From: JBHGBM01 sp041946965
Lineage (GTDB): Bacteria > Acidobacteriota > Terriglobia > Bryobacterales > Bryobacteraceae
Length of the DNA: 64,000 bases
Direction: 5' to 3'
Assembly (NCBI GenBank): GCA_041946965.1
Contig: JBHGBM010000009.1
Location: forward strand, 30,033 to 94,032
Shown here: piece by piece, positions 8,272 to 17,539 of the stretch
Layout of the letters: each line of letters starts with the position of its first letter
Numbering within the stretch: the first letter of the stretch is position 1
Made by a program: the position numbers and the translations under genes
The notes under the pieces: model-generated
Seen by the model: only the letters and a program-made list of their open reading frames with translations
Told to the model about the DNA's origin: nothing
Databases searched by the model: none

Positions 8272-9601
8272 GGAAGGGCACCCCCATCGCGCGGGCGAGC
8301 GTGGGCGCGATGGCGCGCATGTCGATTTCGCCGATCGCCATGCCCGGCCGGATTCCATTTCCCTCGATCATGAAGAAGGCGCCCAAGTCGGGATGCACGG
8401 GCGCATGGCCGTGGGTTCCGCGCATGCTGACGGTAATCACCAGGGGGCCCTGGAGAGCGGAGCCTACGGAGAAACCGGGCCGCATGTCCACCCAGAACTC
8501 CGCCGTGGGCGCGCCTCCCATCCGGGCGATCTCGCGGCGGTCCAGAATTGCGGCGATCCCGTGATCGGGAACCGATGCCAGCCGCTCCAGCACCTGAGCG
8601 GTCCTCAGTCGCGCCTGGGAGTTATTCGGGTCGTTGAGGACGATGGCCGCCGAACCGCCGGCCGGCCAGGGCATGGCGCTCCAATCGGCGACGCCGGCCG
8701 ATGCGAGCGTGTTTCCCTGCCCCTTGAGCGCGATCAGGCCGCCTTTCACAAAAGCGGCGTCGAGCGACAGCACCCGCTCCACCGGGGCGAAACCGTGATC
8801 GGAAACGACGCAGAGGGCCGATGCCGGATCCGCCGCGCGCATGGCATCGCCCAGCAGGGCGATCATGCGGTCGATCTCCTCCATGGCCGCCAGCGCGGGC
8901 GGGCTGAAGGGACCGCGCCCATGCTGGGTGTGGTCGAGCGCCGCCAGGTGCACGGTCAGAAACTGCGCGTTCTTGCGGCGGATCATCTCCGCGGCGTGCC
9001 GGGTGCGCGCCCAATCGCGCGGCACGGCCTGGTTCACGTCCACCAAGTAGGGGCCCGCCTTTTTCTCCAGTTCCGCGAGCAGCCCGGGGGGCGTGGAAAG
9101 CGCGCGCAGCATCTTCAGATCGTCCGGCGTCCTGGTGCCCGCGAACTCAGGGAGGTTGAGATGGATGGACCGGGCGCCCACCGTCACCGGCCAGCTCACG
9201 CTGGCGGTCACCCGCCCGGCGGCCGCGGCGGCGTCCCACAGGGTGGGGACGCGCAGGTCTTCGGCGTACCAATACCAGATGTTCGGGTCGCGCACGGCCG
9301 CGTCGAAGGGGTGATTGGAATAGATGCCGTGTTGGGCTGGCGCGGTCCCGGTGACCAGCGTGGCGTGGCTGGGGTAGGTGGAGGTGGGCAGGACGCCGCG
9401 AACGCGGGCGGCGTGGGCGCCTTCCCGCATGAGCCGCCGCAAATAGGGGATCTTCAGCCCGTACTTGTCCGCTGCGGCGACGTATTCCGGCCGCAGGCCG
9501 TCCACGGAGATCAGCAGCAGGCGCGGGGCCGCGGAACGCGCCGGCATCGTGGCGGCCGGCGCAAGAGATAACAGCCTTCTACGGGTTAGACAAGTCGCCA
9601 T
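8231..9601 (-). CDS. Secreted alkaline-phosphatase-superfamily phosphodiesterase (nucleotide pyrophosphatase/phosphodiesterase type)
   Basis: A metal-dependent phosphodiesterase or pyrophosphatase of about 456 residues, likely periplasmic. The N-terminus MATCLTRRRLLSLAPAATM looks like a Tat or Sec signal. Family motifs are visible: LLISVDGLRPEY (first metal Asp), PTSTYPSHATLVTG (nucleophile Thr in the NPP-type block), DHTQHG, VVSDHGF and HGHAPVHPD (metal ligands). The start at 9601 is set by AGGAG seven bases upstream; the longer GTG start at 9625 lacks such a site. It overlaps the end of the HAD phosphatase gene by 23 bases and is surely co-transcribed with it. It could split phosphodiesters outside the inner membrane, in keeping with the glycerophosphodiester theme of this locus; the substrate is inferred. 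Confidence 0.85.
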   Translation of the reverse strand: MATCLTRRRLLSLAPAATMPARSAAPRLLLISVDGLRPEYVAAADKYGLKIPYLRRLMREGAHAARVRGVLPTSTYPSHATLVTGTAPAQHGIYSNHPFDAAVRDPNIWYWYAEDLRVPTLWDAAAAAGRVTASVSWPVTVGARSIHLNLPEFAGTRTPDDLKMLRALSTPPGLLAELEKKAGPYLVDVNQAVPRDWARTRHAAEMIRRKNAQFLTVHLAALDHTQHGRGPFSPPALAAMEEIDRMIALLGDAMRAADPASALCVVSDHGFAPVERVLSLDAAFVKGGLIALKGQGNTLASAGVADWSAMPWPAGGSAAIVLNDPNNSQARLRTAQVLERLASVPDHGIAAILDRREIARMGGAPTAEFWVDMRPGFSVGSALQGPLVITVSMRGTHGHAPVHPDLGAFFMIEGNGIRPGMAIGEIDMRAIAPTLARAMGVPFPSAGLPPLEIWAR

Positions 9602-10409
9602 CGAGCGCTCCTGCCAGCAATTCACCCAGAGTTCCTACGTTCGCGGCCACCAGGTCCGGCGGAGGAGAAAGCGCCGCCGCGTCCTCCGCCGTCGCCTCGC
9701 CGCTCAACACCAGCACGGAAAATACCCCCGCTTTCCGCGCCATGGCCATATCGGTGTAAATGCGGTCCCCCACCATGGCCACCTGCGAGGGGGCCAGGTC
9801 CAACTGCCGGCAAAGGTCGAGCAGGATGGAGGGATCGGGCTTGCCGAGCACCACTGGACGCCGCCCGGTGGCGGCCGATAAAGCGGCGCAGATAGAGCCG
9901 CAATCCACCAGGACGGTGGGCTCGTCGGTGGGGCAGATCAGGTCGGGGTGGGTGGCGATGAAAGGCAACCCCCGGCTGATCCAGTAAGCCGCGCGGCAGA
10001 GGCGCTCGAAGGTCAGGGTGGTGTCGAACCCCACGATGACCGCTTCGGGGGCGTCCCATGCGACTTCAAAACCCGCCTCCTCGAACTGGCGGCACAGCGA
10101 AGGCGTGCCGAGCACCGCAATGGAGTTCACCAGTGGAAGGCGATCACGCAGATACATGACGGCGGAATCGGCGGGGGTAAAGATCTGCTCGCCGGCGGCG
10201 TCGATGCCGAAGAGGCGGAGCTTCTCCACGTAATCAGACTTACTGCGCGAGGTGTTGTTCGTCAGGAAGGTGTAGCCGATGCCAAGCCGGCGGAGGAGCG
10301 CGAGGAAAGGGAGCGTGCAGTCAAACAGCCGGCTGCCCTTGTAGATCGTGCCGTCCATGTCGAGAACGGCGTGACGGATGCGGGCGAGCGCGGCCGGATC
10401 GGCTTGCAT
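9579..10409 (-). CDS. HAD-IIA family phosphatase (NagD/AraL-like)
   Basis: A 276-residue cytosolic sugar- or polyol-phosphate phosphatase. It has the HAD nucleophile motif LDMDGTIYKG (Asp17, Asp19), motif II LTNNTSRS, the lysine in VLGKPDPS, and motif IV GDRIYTDM; the cap is of the C2a type. The start at ATG 10409 (MQADPAALARIRH) places the nucleophile near the N-terminus as usual. The gene is divergent from a SorC-type regulator and an AraM-type glycerol-1-phosphate dehydrogenase. In Bacillus subtilis, araL (HAD-IIA phosphatase) and araM (G1P dehydrogenase) are adjacent in the arabinose operon, so an AraL-like role is plausible. A perfect palindrome overlaps its start codon. The substrate is inferred. 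Confidence 0.85.
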   Translation of the reverse strand: MQADPAALARIRHAVLDMDGTIYKGSRLFDCTLPFLALLRRLGIGYTFLTNNTSRSKSDYVEKLRLFGIDAAGEQIFTPADSAVMYLRDRLPLVNSIAVLGTPSLCRQFEEAGFEVAWDAPEAVIVGFDTTLTFERLCRAAYWISRGLPFIATHPDLICPTDEPTVLVDCGSICAALSAATGRRPVVLGKPDPSILLDLCRQLDLAPSQVAMVGDRIYTDMAMARKAGVFSVLVLSGEATAEDAAALSPPPDLVAANVGTLGELLAGALDGDLSNP

Positions 10410-10418
10410 AATTATGCA
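10405..10418. promoter_or_regulatory. Perfect 14-bp palindrome, probable SorC-type operator
   Basis: TGCATAATTATGCA is its own reverse complement and overlaps the start codon of the HAD phosphatase (10407-10409). Its core GCATAATTAT recurs at 10519-10528 just before the regulator gene. Both copies lie in the 124-base divergent region controlled, most likely, by the SorC-type regulator encoded next to it. Confidence 0.6.
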
Positions 10419-10475
10419 GACTAGAGATCTCAGTGTAGCCGCGACATGGCAGGAAGTCAAAGGATTATTTAGTCA

Positions 10476-10504
10476 TTGACCTTGGTTTCCGGGGGGCGTA
10501 TGAT
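10476..10504 (+). promoter_or_regulatory. Sigma-70-type promoter of the regulator/G1PDH operon
   Basis: TTGACC (10476-10481), a 17-base spacer, then TATGAT (10499-10504). Ten of the twelve consensus bases match and spacing is ideal. It would start transcription near 10511, about 23 bases before the regulator ATG, so the downstream half-site at 10519 would lie in the transcribed leader, a position suited to repression. Confidence 0.65.
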
Positions 10505-10518
10505 TGAATTCCTAAGCA

Positions 10519-10530
10519 GCATAATTATTC
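10519..10530. promoter_or_regulatory. Second copy (half-site) of the GCATAATTAT operator motif
   Basis: GCATAATTATTC shares its first ten bases with the palindrome at 10405-10418 and ends four bases before the regulator start codon at 10534. It lies downstream of the predicted -10 box. The two sites are about 112 bases apart, a distance compatible with looping by a tetrameric SorC-family protein. Function is inferred from position. Confidence 0.45.
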
Positions 10531-10533
10531 ACA

Positions 10534-11520
10534 ATGGAAGACGCCTACAGCGACGACCAGCTCATCCTAACCGCCAGGCTCTACTTCATCGAGGGCTTGC
10601 CGCAGGCGCAGATCGGCAAGCTGGTGAACGTGTCACAATCCAAGATTTCACGCATGCTGGCGCTGGCCCGGCAGCGGGGGCTGGTGCGGGTGACGGTGCC
10701 GGAGTACGAGCCCCGCAATCTCGCGCTCGAGCACCAGCTTCGGGAGCGTCTCAACATCGCCTCGCTGGTGATCCGTGCGGCGGCGGGTTCCAGGGCCAAG
10801 GACCTGAGGCAGGTGATGGGCTACTTCGCCGCGCCGATCGTCTCCGCCTGGATTCGCTCGGGCAGCAGGGTGGCGGTTTCGGGGGGGCGGACCATGCAAT
10901 CGCTGATCGAGAGCATGAAGCCCTCCGGCAGAGTGCACGGGGTCACGGTGTTGCAGGCCATGGGCAACATCGATTCGAGCCCCGGACCCTATGACGCGGT
11001 GGAGCTGTGCCGGCGGCTGGCCAAGGCGGCGGGCGGAACGTTCCTCACTCTGAATACGCCGGCCATCCTGCCGGATGCCGAGACATGCCGCCGGCTGCTG
11101 GGGCTGGAGCAGATCCGCACGGTGATGAGCGGCCTGGCGAAATCCGATATTGCGTTGGTCGGCATCGGCACGCTCGAAAACTCGGTCTTCGTGGAACGTA
11201 AGGCGCTCGGCGCGCGGGAGATCGAGACGCTGCGGCGGGCAGGCGCGGCGGGCGAAATTCTGGGGCGCTTTTACGACGCCCAAGGGCGGGAGTGCGCAAG
11301 CCCGCTGCGCGACCGCGTGGTCAGCCTGGGGCTGGAGGAGCTGCGGCGGATTCCGAACGTAGTGGCGGTGGTGTCGGGCGCGGACCGGCGGGATGCCATT
11401 CTGGCAGCTATTCGCGGCGGGCTGGTGAAAGCGCTGGTGATCGACGAGGGCGGCGCGACTGCCGTGCTGGACGGCGCCGGGAGTGGAGGCGGAATTGATC
11501 CAGGAACGGCAACTGCTTGA
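10534..11520 (+). CDS. SorC/DeoR-type sugar-binding transcriptional regulator
   Basis: A 328-residue DNA-binding regulator sensing a sugar or polyol phosphate. The N-terminal winged helix-turn-helix (about 20-58) reads LPQAQIGKLVNVSQSKISRM, typical of the SorC/CggR group. The rest is the SorC effector domain, with VAVSGGRTMQSLIESM (phosphate-binding loop region), a QAMGNID block and ALVGIGTLENS. It heads the operon and lies divergent from the HAD phosphatase; the shared region has a palindrome and a half-site, so it probably controls itself, the HAD pair and the downstream genes. The next gene overlaps its last 38 bases (or 26 if it starts at TTG 11495), so their translation is likely coupled. 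Confidence 0.9.
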   Translation: MEDAYSDDQLILTARLYFIEGLPQAQIGKLVNVSQSKISRMLALARQRGLVRVTVPEYEPRNLALEHQLRERLNIASLVIRAAAGSRAKDLRQVMGYFAAPIVSAWIRSGSRVAVSGGRTMQSLIESMKPSGRVHGVTVLQAMGNIDSSPGPYDAVELCRRLAKAAGGTFLTLNTPAILPDAETCRRLLGLEQIRTVMSGLAKSDIALVGIGTLENSVFVERKALGAREIETLRRAGAAGEILGRFYDAQGRECASPLRDRVVSLGLEELRRIPNVVAVVSGADRRDAILAAIRGGLVKALVIDEGGATAVLDGAGSGGGIDPGTATA

Positions 11521-12856
11521 AGAGGCGCTCGAAGCGGCGCGCGACACGCGTTTCCTGGAAGTGGAGGGCGGGGCGCGCCACCGCGCGGCGGCCGTATTTT
11601 CCTCGCTCTTCGGTTCGCGGCGGGCGGTGGTGGTGGCCGACGAGAACACCTTCGCGGCGGCAGGGCGCGACGTGCAGGACAGCTTCGCGCGCATGGCGCA
11701 CGCGTGCGGGGAACCGTTTATTTTTGGCTCGGATGTCCATGCGGCATATCCATTCATGGAAAAGCTGTACGCCGCGCTGAAAACCTCGGATGCCATTCCG
11801 GTGGCGGCCGGTTCCGGGACCATCAACGACCTGACGAAACTCGCCGCGCATCGCCTGAACCGCCCTTACATGGTGGTGGCGACCGCGGCTTCCATGGACG
11901 GCTACACGGCATTTGGCGCCTCCATCACCCACGAGGGATCCAAACAAACTTTCGATTGTCCGGCGCCGTATGCGGTGCTGGCGGACCTGGACGTGATTGC
12001 CGCCGCACCGGCGGGAATGAACGCTTCCGGCTATGCCGATCTGCTGGCCAAGCGCGCCGCGGGCGCGGACTGGATGCTGGCCGACGCGGCGGGCGTGGAA
12101 GCCATCGATGCGCCGTGCTGGAACGCCGTGCAGGGGCTGCTGCGGTCGTGGCTGGCTTCGCCCGGCGGCGTGGCCCGCGGCGACCGTGCTTGCCTGCGCA
12201 ACCTGGTATATGGCCTGATGATGAGCGGCTTCGCCATGCAGGCGATGCGGTCGAGCCGGCCGGCGTCGGGGGCCGAGCACCAGTTCAGCCACCTGTGGGA
12301 CATGCAGGAGCACACCCACAACGGCGCGGCGCCGTCGCACGGCTTCAAGGTCGGCATAGGGACGCTGGCCTCGCTGGCGCTGCACGCGGAATTGCTTGAG
12401 CGCGACCGCGCGGACTTCGACATCGAGGGCGCGGTGCAGTGTTGGCCGTCCCGCGAGGCGCTCGAGGAACAGATAGCGGCGTCGCTGGGCGGCGGTCTGG
12501 GGGCGAAAGCGCAACAGGAGACGCGCGCCAAGTATCCTGCGAGAGAAGCGCTGCGGGAGCAGCTCACGCGCCTGCGCGACGGCTGGCCGCAACTCCAGGC
12601 CAGGCTGCGGCGGCACCTGTTCACCTTCGCGGAAGCCCGCGACATGCTGCGGGAGGCGGGCTGCGCCTTCGAGCCCGAGCAGATCGGGATCTCGAGGGAA
12701 CGGCTGCGCGCCAGCTACCGGCAGGCCTATTTCATCCGGCGGCGTTTCACGGTGCTGGATTTCGCCGAGCGCTGGGGCCTGACCCGCTGCGCGCTGGACA
12801 ACATTTTCGGCCGCGGGGGCCCATGGCCGCTGGAGGGAACGGACGCGCGGCCATGA
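11483..12856 (+). CDS. sn-Glycerol-1-phosphate dehydrogenase family protein (EgsA/AraM-like)
   Basis: Predicted NAD(P)H-dependent metal enzyme interconverting dihydroxyacetone phosphate and sn-glycerol 1-phosphate in the cytosol. The nucleotide loop is GSGTINDLTK (110-119), followed by ATAASMDGYTAFGASIT. The three metal ligands expected for this family are seen: Asp186 in GYADLLAK, His266 in GAEHQFSH and His286 in PSHGFKVGIGTL. The ~100-residue C-terminal extension fits bacterial AraM-type enzymes. It overlaps the regulator and shares an ATGA with the next gene. The first start is GTG 11483; TTG 11495 has a better-placed GGAGG and is an alternative. Some family members may act on other polyol phosphates, so the exact substrate is open. 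Confidence 0.85.
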   Translation: MEAELIQERQLLEEALEAARDTRFLEVEGGARHRAAAVFSSLFGSRRAVVVADENTFAAAGRDVQDSFARMAHACGEPFIFGSDVHAAYPFMEKLYAALKTSDAIPVAAGSGTINDLTKLAAHRLNRPYMVVATAASMDGYTAFGASITHEGSKQTFDCPAPYAVLADLDVIAAAPAGMNASGYADLLAKRAAGADWMLADAAGVEAIDAPCWNAVQGLLRSWLASPGGVARGDRACLRNLVYGLMMSGFAMQAMRSSRPASGAEHQFSHLWDMQEHTHNGAAPSHGFKVGIGTLASLALHAELLERDRADFDIEGAVQCWPSREALEEQIAASLGGGLGAKAQQETRAKYPAREALREQLTRLRDGWPQLQARLRRHLFTFAEARDMLREAGCAFEPEQIGISRERLRASYRQAYFIRRRFTVLDFAERWGLTRCALDNIFGRGGPWPLEGTDARP

Positions 12857-14127
12857 AGATCAGGCACCTGCGATGGTACATAGCGGCCCTGCTGTTCGCC
12901 TCCACGGTCATCAACTACATCGACCGGCAGGCGCTCTCGGTGGTGGCGCCCGTGCTCACCAAGGAGTTGCACATCACGCCGGTCCAGTACGGCGGCATCG
13001 TACAGGCGTTCCTGATCGCCTACACCGTGATGTACGTGGTCTCCGGCGTCCTGGTGGACCGCTGGGGAACCCGCCGCTCGCTGGCGGTGTTCGTAAGCTG
13101 GTGGTCGATCGCCAACATGCTGCACATGCTGGCCCGCAGCGCGGCGCAACTGGCGGGATTCCGCTTCCTCCTGGGGGTGGGGGAGCCCGGCAACTACATG
13201 GCGGCCTCGAAGGCCATTTCGGAATGGTATCCGCCCAAAGAGCGCGCCTTCGTGAACGGGTTGATCAACGCCGGATCGGCGCTGGGCGCGATTGTGGCCG
13301 CGCCGCTGGTGGTGTGGCTCACGCTGCACTACGGCTGGCGGTTCTCTTTCCTGGCCACGGGAGCGCTCGGTTTCGTGTGGCTGGTTTTCTGGCTGGCGCT
13401 CTATCACCTGCCGGCCCGCCACCGCCGCATCACCGCGGCGGAACTCAGTTACATCGAAGGCTCTCCGGGCGAGCTCGACGGTGCGCCATCCGCAAAGTGG
13501 ATGGATCTGTGGAAACAGCGTGAGGTTTGGGGGCTGTTGCTGGCCCGTTTCTTCTCCGACCCGGTGTGGTGGTTTTACCTATTCTGGATGCCCAAGTACC
13601 TGGCCGAGCAGCGCGGCTTCACGCTGGCCGAGATCGGGATTTTCGCCTGGCTGCCGTACCTGACTTCCGACATAGGGTCGCTCGCGGGCGGCTATATTTC
13701 GGGGAGGCTGCTGGGCGGGAAAAGGACCGCGCTTCAGGCGCGCTATGCCACCATGTTGCCGGCCGCGTTGTTCATGCCCGCCAGCGTCGCGATTCCTTTC
13801 ATCAATTCCTCCGTGGCGGCGCTGGCGCTGATCTGCATGGTCACGCTGGCTCATCAGGTCTGGAAGACCAACCTGATGACCATTACCAACGATGTTTACC
13901 CGGTTGCCTCGGTGGGCTCGGTCTCGGGTATTGTTTCCTTGGGCAGCGGGCTGGGCGGCGCGGCATTCATGGACCTGACCGGACGTATCGTCCAGACGTT
14001 CTCATACAGTTCGATCTTCGTCATCATGGGTTTCCTGCATCCGGCGGCGTTTCTCATCTGCCGGATGCTGCTTCCGAAGGCGCCAGTGTTGGGGAAGGTT
14101 CTTCCGAACATAGGAGGTTCAGAATGA
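12853..14127 (+). CDS. MFS transporter, ACS (anion:cation symporter) type
   Basis: A 424-residue inner-membrane transporter with about 12 hydrophobic segments. It has the family start NYIDRQALSVVAPVLTKEL, the loop motif VDRWGTRRS between helices 2 and 3, and GVGEPGNYMAASKAISEWYP in helix 4-5, the pattern of the hexuronate/galactonate ACS group that moves organic anions such as sugar acids or phosphorylated sugars. ATG overlaps the dehydrogenase stop (ATGA), and its own stop overlaps the TonB receptor start in the same way. Substrate is likely an anion handled by this locus; not provable from sequence. Confidence 0.9.
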   Translation: MKIRHLRWYIAALLFASTVINYIDRQALSVVAPVLTKELHITPVQYGGIVQAFLIAYTVMYVVSGVLVDRWGTRRSLAVFVSWWSIANMLHMLARSAAQLAGFRFLLGVGEPGNYMAASKAISEWYPPKERAFVNGLINAGSALGAIVAAPLVVWLTLHYGWRFSFLATGALGFVWLVFWLALYHLPARHRRITAAELSYIEGSPGELDGAPSAKWMDLWKQREVWGLLLARFFSDPVWWFYLFWMPKYLAEQRGFTLAEIGIFAWLPYLTSDIGSLAGGYISGRLLGGKRTALQARYATMLPAALFMPASVAIPFINSSVAALALICMVTLAHQVWKTNLMTITNDVYPVASVGSVSGIVSLGSGLGGAAFMDLTGRIVQTFSYSSIFVIMGFLHPAAFLICRMLLPKAPVLGKVLPNIGGSE

Positions 14128-17100
14128 CAACCAAGTGGTTCGCAATCAATATCGCCGCCCTCCTCTTCGCCGCAGCCCTGTGGGGCCAGCAGGGGAGAGG
14201 CACGGTTTCAGGCACCGTGACGGACACACAGGGCGCGGTGGTCCCGGGTGTGGCCGTTGAAATCCGAAACGTCGGCACCAACTCCATTTTCCGGACCGTG
14301 ACCAACGAAGCCGGCTTCTATACGGCGCCGGGCGTGGCGGTGGGGGAATACGAGGTGACGGCCGAACTCGCGGGGTTCAAGAAGATCGTGCGCAGCGGCA
14401 TCACCCTCGAGGTGGATCAGAAGGCGTTGGTGAATCTCACCATCGAGATCGGGCAGGTGACCGAGAGCATCCAGGTGGTCGGCGAAGCGCCGCTGGTGGA
14501 CAGCAGTTCTGCCACGGTGGGGAAGGTTGTCGAAAACCGGCGCATCCAGGAACTGCCGCTGAACGGCAGAAACGCGCTGGCGCTGGCGCTGTTCACGCCC
14601 GGCGTGAGAACGGCGGTGGGACCGACCTACACCGGCTTTGCGGACCGCGGCATTCGCATCTCCACCATGAGCATCAACAACAGCCCGGGCGGGATGAACG
14701 GGCAGCTTCTGGACGGCAACCACAACGTGCTGACGTACATCGACGAGGTGGCGGTGCCGCCGGCGGTGGACGCGGTGCAGGAGTTCAAGGTGCAGAGCGG
14801 CTCGATGTCGGCCGAGTTCGGCTTCACCGCGGGCGGCGTGGTGAACCTGGTGACCAAGTCCGGGTCCAACAACTTCCACGGCACCCTCTACGAGTTCCTG
14901 CGGAACGACAAGCTCGACGCCCGGAACAGCTTTGCGGCGGAGCGGGAGCGGCTGCGGTACAACCAGTTCGGCGGATCCGTGGGCGGGCCGGTGCGCAAGG
15001 ACCGCACCTTCTTCTTCTTCAACCATGAGCAGTACCGGGTGCGCCAGGGATCGCCCAAGATCGCCACCGTGCCGGTGGCGGAGGAGCGCAGAGGGGATTA
15101 CTCGAACACGCGCGACACACGGGGCACGCTGATCCCGATGTACGACCCGGCCACCACGCGCGGGAGCGGCTCCAGCGCCGTCCGGGACCGTTTCCCGAAC
15201 AACGTGATTCCGCAGTCGCGGCTGGACCCGGTGTCGGTGAAGGTGCTGGAACTGATCCCGATGCCCAACCGCACTCCGTCGAACCTGTTCACCAACTCGC
15301 AAAACTATCAGACCGAGGCGGTGCCCACCACCGACAGCACGCAGTACCACGGCCGCATCGACCAGCACTTCGGCGACCGCAACCTGCTGTTCGGCCGCTT
15401 CTCCTGGTTCGATCACAAGCCGTTCCAGAAGCAGGTGATCTTCCCCGGCGACATGTTCGGGCGCAAGGACGATATGGCGAACAAGAACGTGGTGCTTTCG
15501 GACACCCACACGTTCTCGCCCACCCTGATCAACGAGTTCCGGGTGGGCGTGGTGCGGCAGGCGTTCAAGTTCGCCGACGCCAGCTACGGCCAGAACTGGC
15601 CGCGAAAGCTGGGACTGCCCGAAACGGTGGCTCCGGACGTGATCCCGACGGTGGGCATCAGCGGCTACACGAGCGTGGGTTACGGCATCGTAGGCAAGCG
15701 CGGGACGTTGAACTGGAACTTCCAGGAAATGGTGACCAAGATCCACGGCAATCACACCCTCAAGGCCGGCTTTGAGCACCGATTGCTGGAGGGCGACAAC
15801 CGGCAAACCTCGAATCCGTCCGGATCGTTCACCTTCAACGCGGCGCTCACCGGCGACATTGCGCGCCCGGCGGGCACCGGTTCGAGCATGGCTTCGTTCG
15901 TTCTTGGAGCGGTGCGCAGCGCGACCATCGACCAGTCGCAGGGGATTTCGATGCACGCCTATGCGACCAGCGCTTATGTCAACGACGATTGGAAGGCCAC
16001 GCGGCGCCTGACCTTGAACCTGGGTCTGCGTTATGACTTCCAGCAGCCGCCGGTGGAGCGGCACGACCGGCTGATGAATTTCGACATGAACGGGCGCAGC
16101 GCCGCCTCCGGGGTAATGGGACGCGCGATCTACGCGGGAGTTAACGGGCAGCCGCGCCAGTGGCGCAAACCCAGCCACCGGGACTTCGGGCCGCGCGTGG
16201 GCTTTGCCCTGGACGTGTTCGGCAGGGGCTCCACGGTGGTTCGCGGCGGATACGGCGTGTACTACCCGTTCATCTTCTACAACGCGAATTTCGGGAGCGC
16301 GGGCACGGGCTTCTCGTCCATGACCACCACCTACCTTCCCGCCGGAAGCGACTACAATTACCCCGCGTTTCAGTTCAAGAATGGATTTCCCTATCCGCCG
16401 GCACAGCCGCTGGGCCGGGCGGGCGGCGACGACGCTTTCCTCGGCCAGACCATCAAGTTCAGCGAATCCACGGGAGGCTCGCCGCGCGCCCAGCAGTGGA
16501 ACTTCTCGCTTCAGCAGCAGCTTCCGGGGCGCTGGCTGGTGGACGTGACCTACAGCGGAAACAAGGGCACGCATTTCATTACCAGCTCGTACAACTTCAA
16601 CGAGTTGGACCCGCAGAATCTCTCGCTCGGCCGCGCGCTGCTCGATAACGTCCGCAATCCCTACGCGGGCATCGTTCCGGGGGCGCTCGGTGCGGCGAAC
16701 ATCACGCGCAGGCAATCCCTGCTTCCCTTCCCCTACTACAACGCGGTCAACGTGATCGCTCCCTACATGGGGAACTACAACTCGCACCTGCTGCTGCTCA
16801 GTGTGGAAAAGAAGACCACGCACGGGCTGACCCTGCTGTTCTCCTATACGGGCGGCAAGCTGATCAGCGACGCGCTGCAAGTTCCGCAGTCCGATTTCGG
16901 AGAAAACGCCGGCCGCATGAGTGGTTTCCAGAGCGGCAAGCACGACCGGAGGATGGAACGTTCGGTGGATCCGCAGGACGTCTCGCAGCGCGCGGTCATC
17001 AGCGGCGTCTACGAACTGCCGTTCGGCCCGCGCCAGCGCTGGAATTTCTCGAACCCGGCAGCCAGGCGGCTGTTGGGCGGATGGCAGGTCAACGCCATCG

Positions 17101-17528
17101 GGGTCCTGCAATCCGGCATTCCAATCGGGGTGACGGGCGCCAACAACTATCTGGCGGCCCGTCCGAACTCGACCGGGCAATCGTCCGAGCTTGACAAGCC
17201 GACGGCCGCGAAGTGGTTCGACACGGAGGCATTCATCAACCCGCCCGACTTCACCTACGGCAACGTGGGGAGGATGCTTCCCGATGTGCGCTCGCCGGGC
17301 ACCGTGAACCTGGATCTCTCGCTGCTGAAGACGACCATGATCACGGAGCGGGTGAATGTGCAGTTCCGCGCCGAGGCGTTCAACCTCTTCAACCATGTGA
17401 ATCTCGGGATCCCGAACTCGGCGTTTGTGGCCGGCGCGGGCGGAAAGAACAGCAGCGGCTCGTTCGGCGTAATCAGCAGCGCGCGGGATCCCCGCCAGAT
17501 CCAGTTCGGTCTGAAGCTGCGATTCTAA
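14124..17528 (+). CDS. TonB-dependent-receptor-like outer membrane protein with carboxypeptidase regulatory-like domain
   Basis: A 1134-residue outer-membrane protein. The signal peptide ends near AAALWGQ; a carboxypeptidase-regulatory-like domain follows (GTVSGTVTDTQGAVVPGVAV, about 25-105). Then come a plug-like region with LPLNGRNALALALFTPGV and a barrel ending QFGLKLRF, with a terminal phenylalanine. The start is fixed by AGGAGG at 14113-14118 and by an ATGA overlap with the MFS gene; the frame is open far upstream but that part overlaps the MFS gene. The coupling of an outer-membrane receptor to an inner-membrane anion transporter, dehydrogenase and phosphodiesterase suggests it imports the locus substrate. 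Confidence 0.92.
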   Translation: MTTKWFAINIAALLFAAALWGQQGRGTVSGTVTDTQGAVVPGVAVEIRNVGTNSIFRTVTNEAGFYTAPGVAVGEYEVTAELAGFKKIVRSGITLEVDQKALVNLTIEIGQVTESIQVVGEAPLVDSSSATVGKVVENRRIQELPLNGRNALALALFTPGVRTAVGPTYTGFADRGIRISTMSINNSPGGMNGQLLDGNHNVLTYIDEVAVPPAVDAVQEFKVQSGSMSAEFGFTAGGVVNLVTKSGSNNFHGTLYEFLRNDKLDARNSFAAERERLRYNQFGGSVGGPVRKDRTFFFFNHEQYRVRQGSPKIATVPVAEERRGDYSNTRDTRGTLIPMYDPATTRGSGSSAVRDRFPNNVIPQSRLDPVSVKVLELIPMPNRTPSNLFTNSQNYQTEAVPTTDSTQYHGRIDQHFGDRNLLFGRFSWFDHKPFQKQVIFPGDMFGRKDDMANKNVVLSDTHTFSPTLINEFRVGVVRQAFKFADASYGQNWPRKLGLPETVAPDVIPTVGISGYTSVGYGIVGKRGTLNWNFQEMVTKIHGNHTLKAGFEHRLLEGDNRQTSNPSGSFTFNAALTGDIARPAGTGSSMASFVLGAVRSATIDQSQGISMHAYATSAYVNDDWKATRRLTLNLGLRYDFQQPPVERHDRLMNFDMNGRSAASGVMGRAIYAGVNGQPRQWRKPSHRDFGPRVGFALDVFGRGSTVVRGGYGVYYPFIFYNANFGSAGTGFSSMTTTYLPAGSDYNYPAFQFKNGFPYPPAQPLGRAGGDDAFLGQTIKFSESTGGSPRAQQWNFSLQQQLPGRWLVDVTYSGNKGTHFITSSYNFNELDPQNLSLGRALLDNVRNPYAGIVPGALGAANITRRQSLLPFPYYNAVNVIAPYMGNYNSHLLLLSVEKKTTHGLTLLFSYTGGKLISDALQVPQSDFGENAGRMSGFQSGKHDRRMERSVDPQDVSQRAVISGVYELPFGPRQRWNFSNPAARRLLGGWQVNAIGVLQSGIPIGVTGANNYLAARPNSTGQSSELDKPTAAKWFDTEAFINPPDFTYGNVGRMLPDVRSPGTVNLDLSLLKTTMITERVNVQFRAEAFNLFNHVNLGIPNSAFVAGAGGKNSSGSFGVISSARDPRQIQFGLKLRF

Positions 17529-17539
17529 ATGGAGGGCTT

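Noticed and set aside
13527..14123. In-frame N-terminal extension of the TonB receptor upstream of ATG 14124
   Set aside because: It overlaps the MFS gene in another frame; the ATG at 14124 has AGGAGG and a proper signal peptide.
14208..17396. A 1062-codon antisense open frame over the TonB receptor gene
   Set aside because: Composition typical of a shadow frame, no signal peptide or motif; the sense gene is certain.
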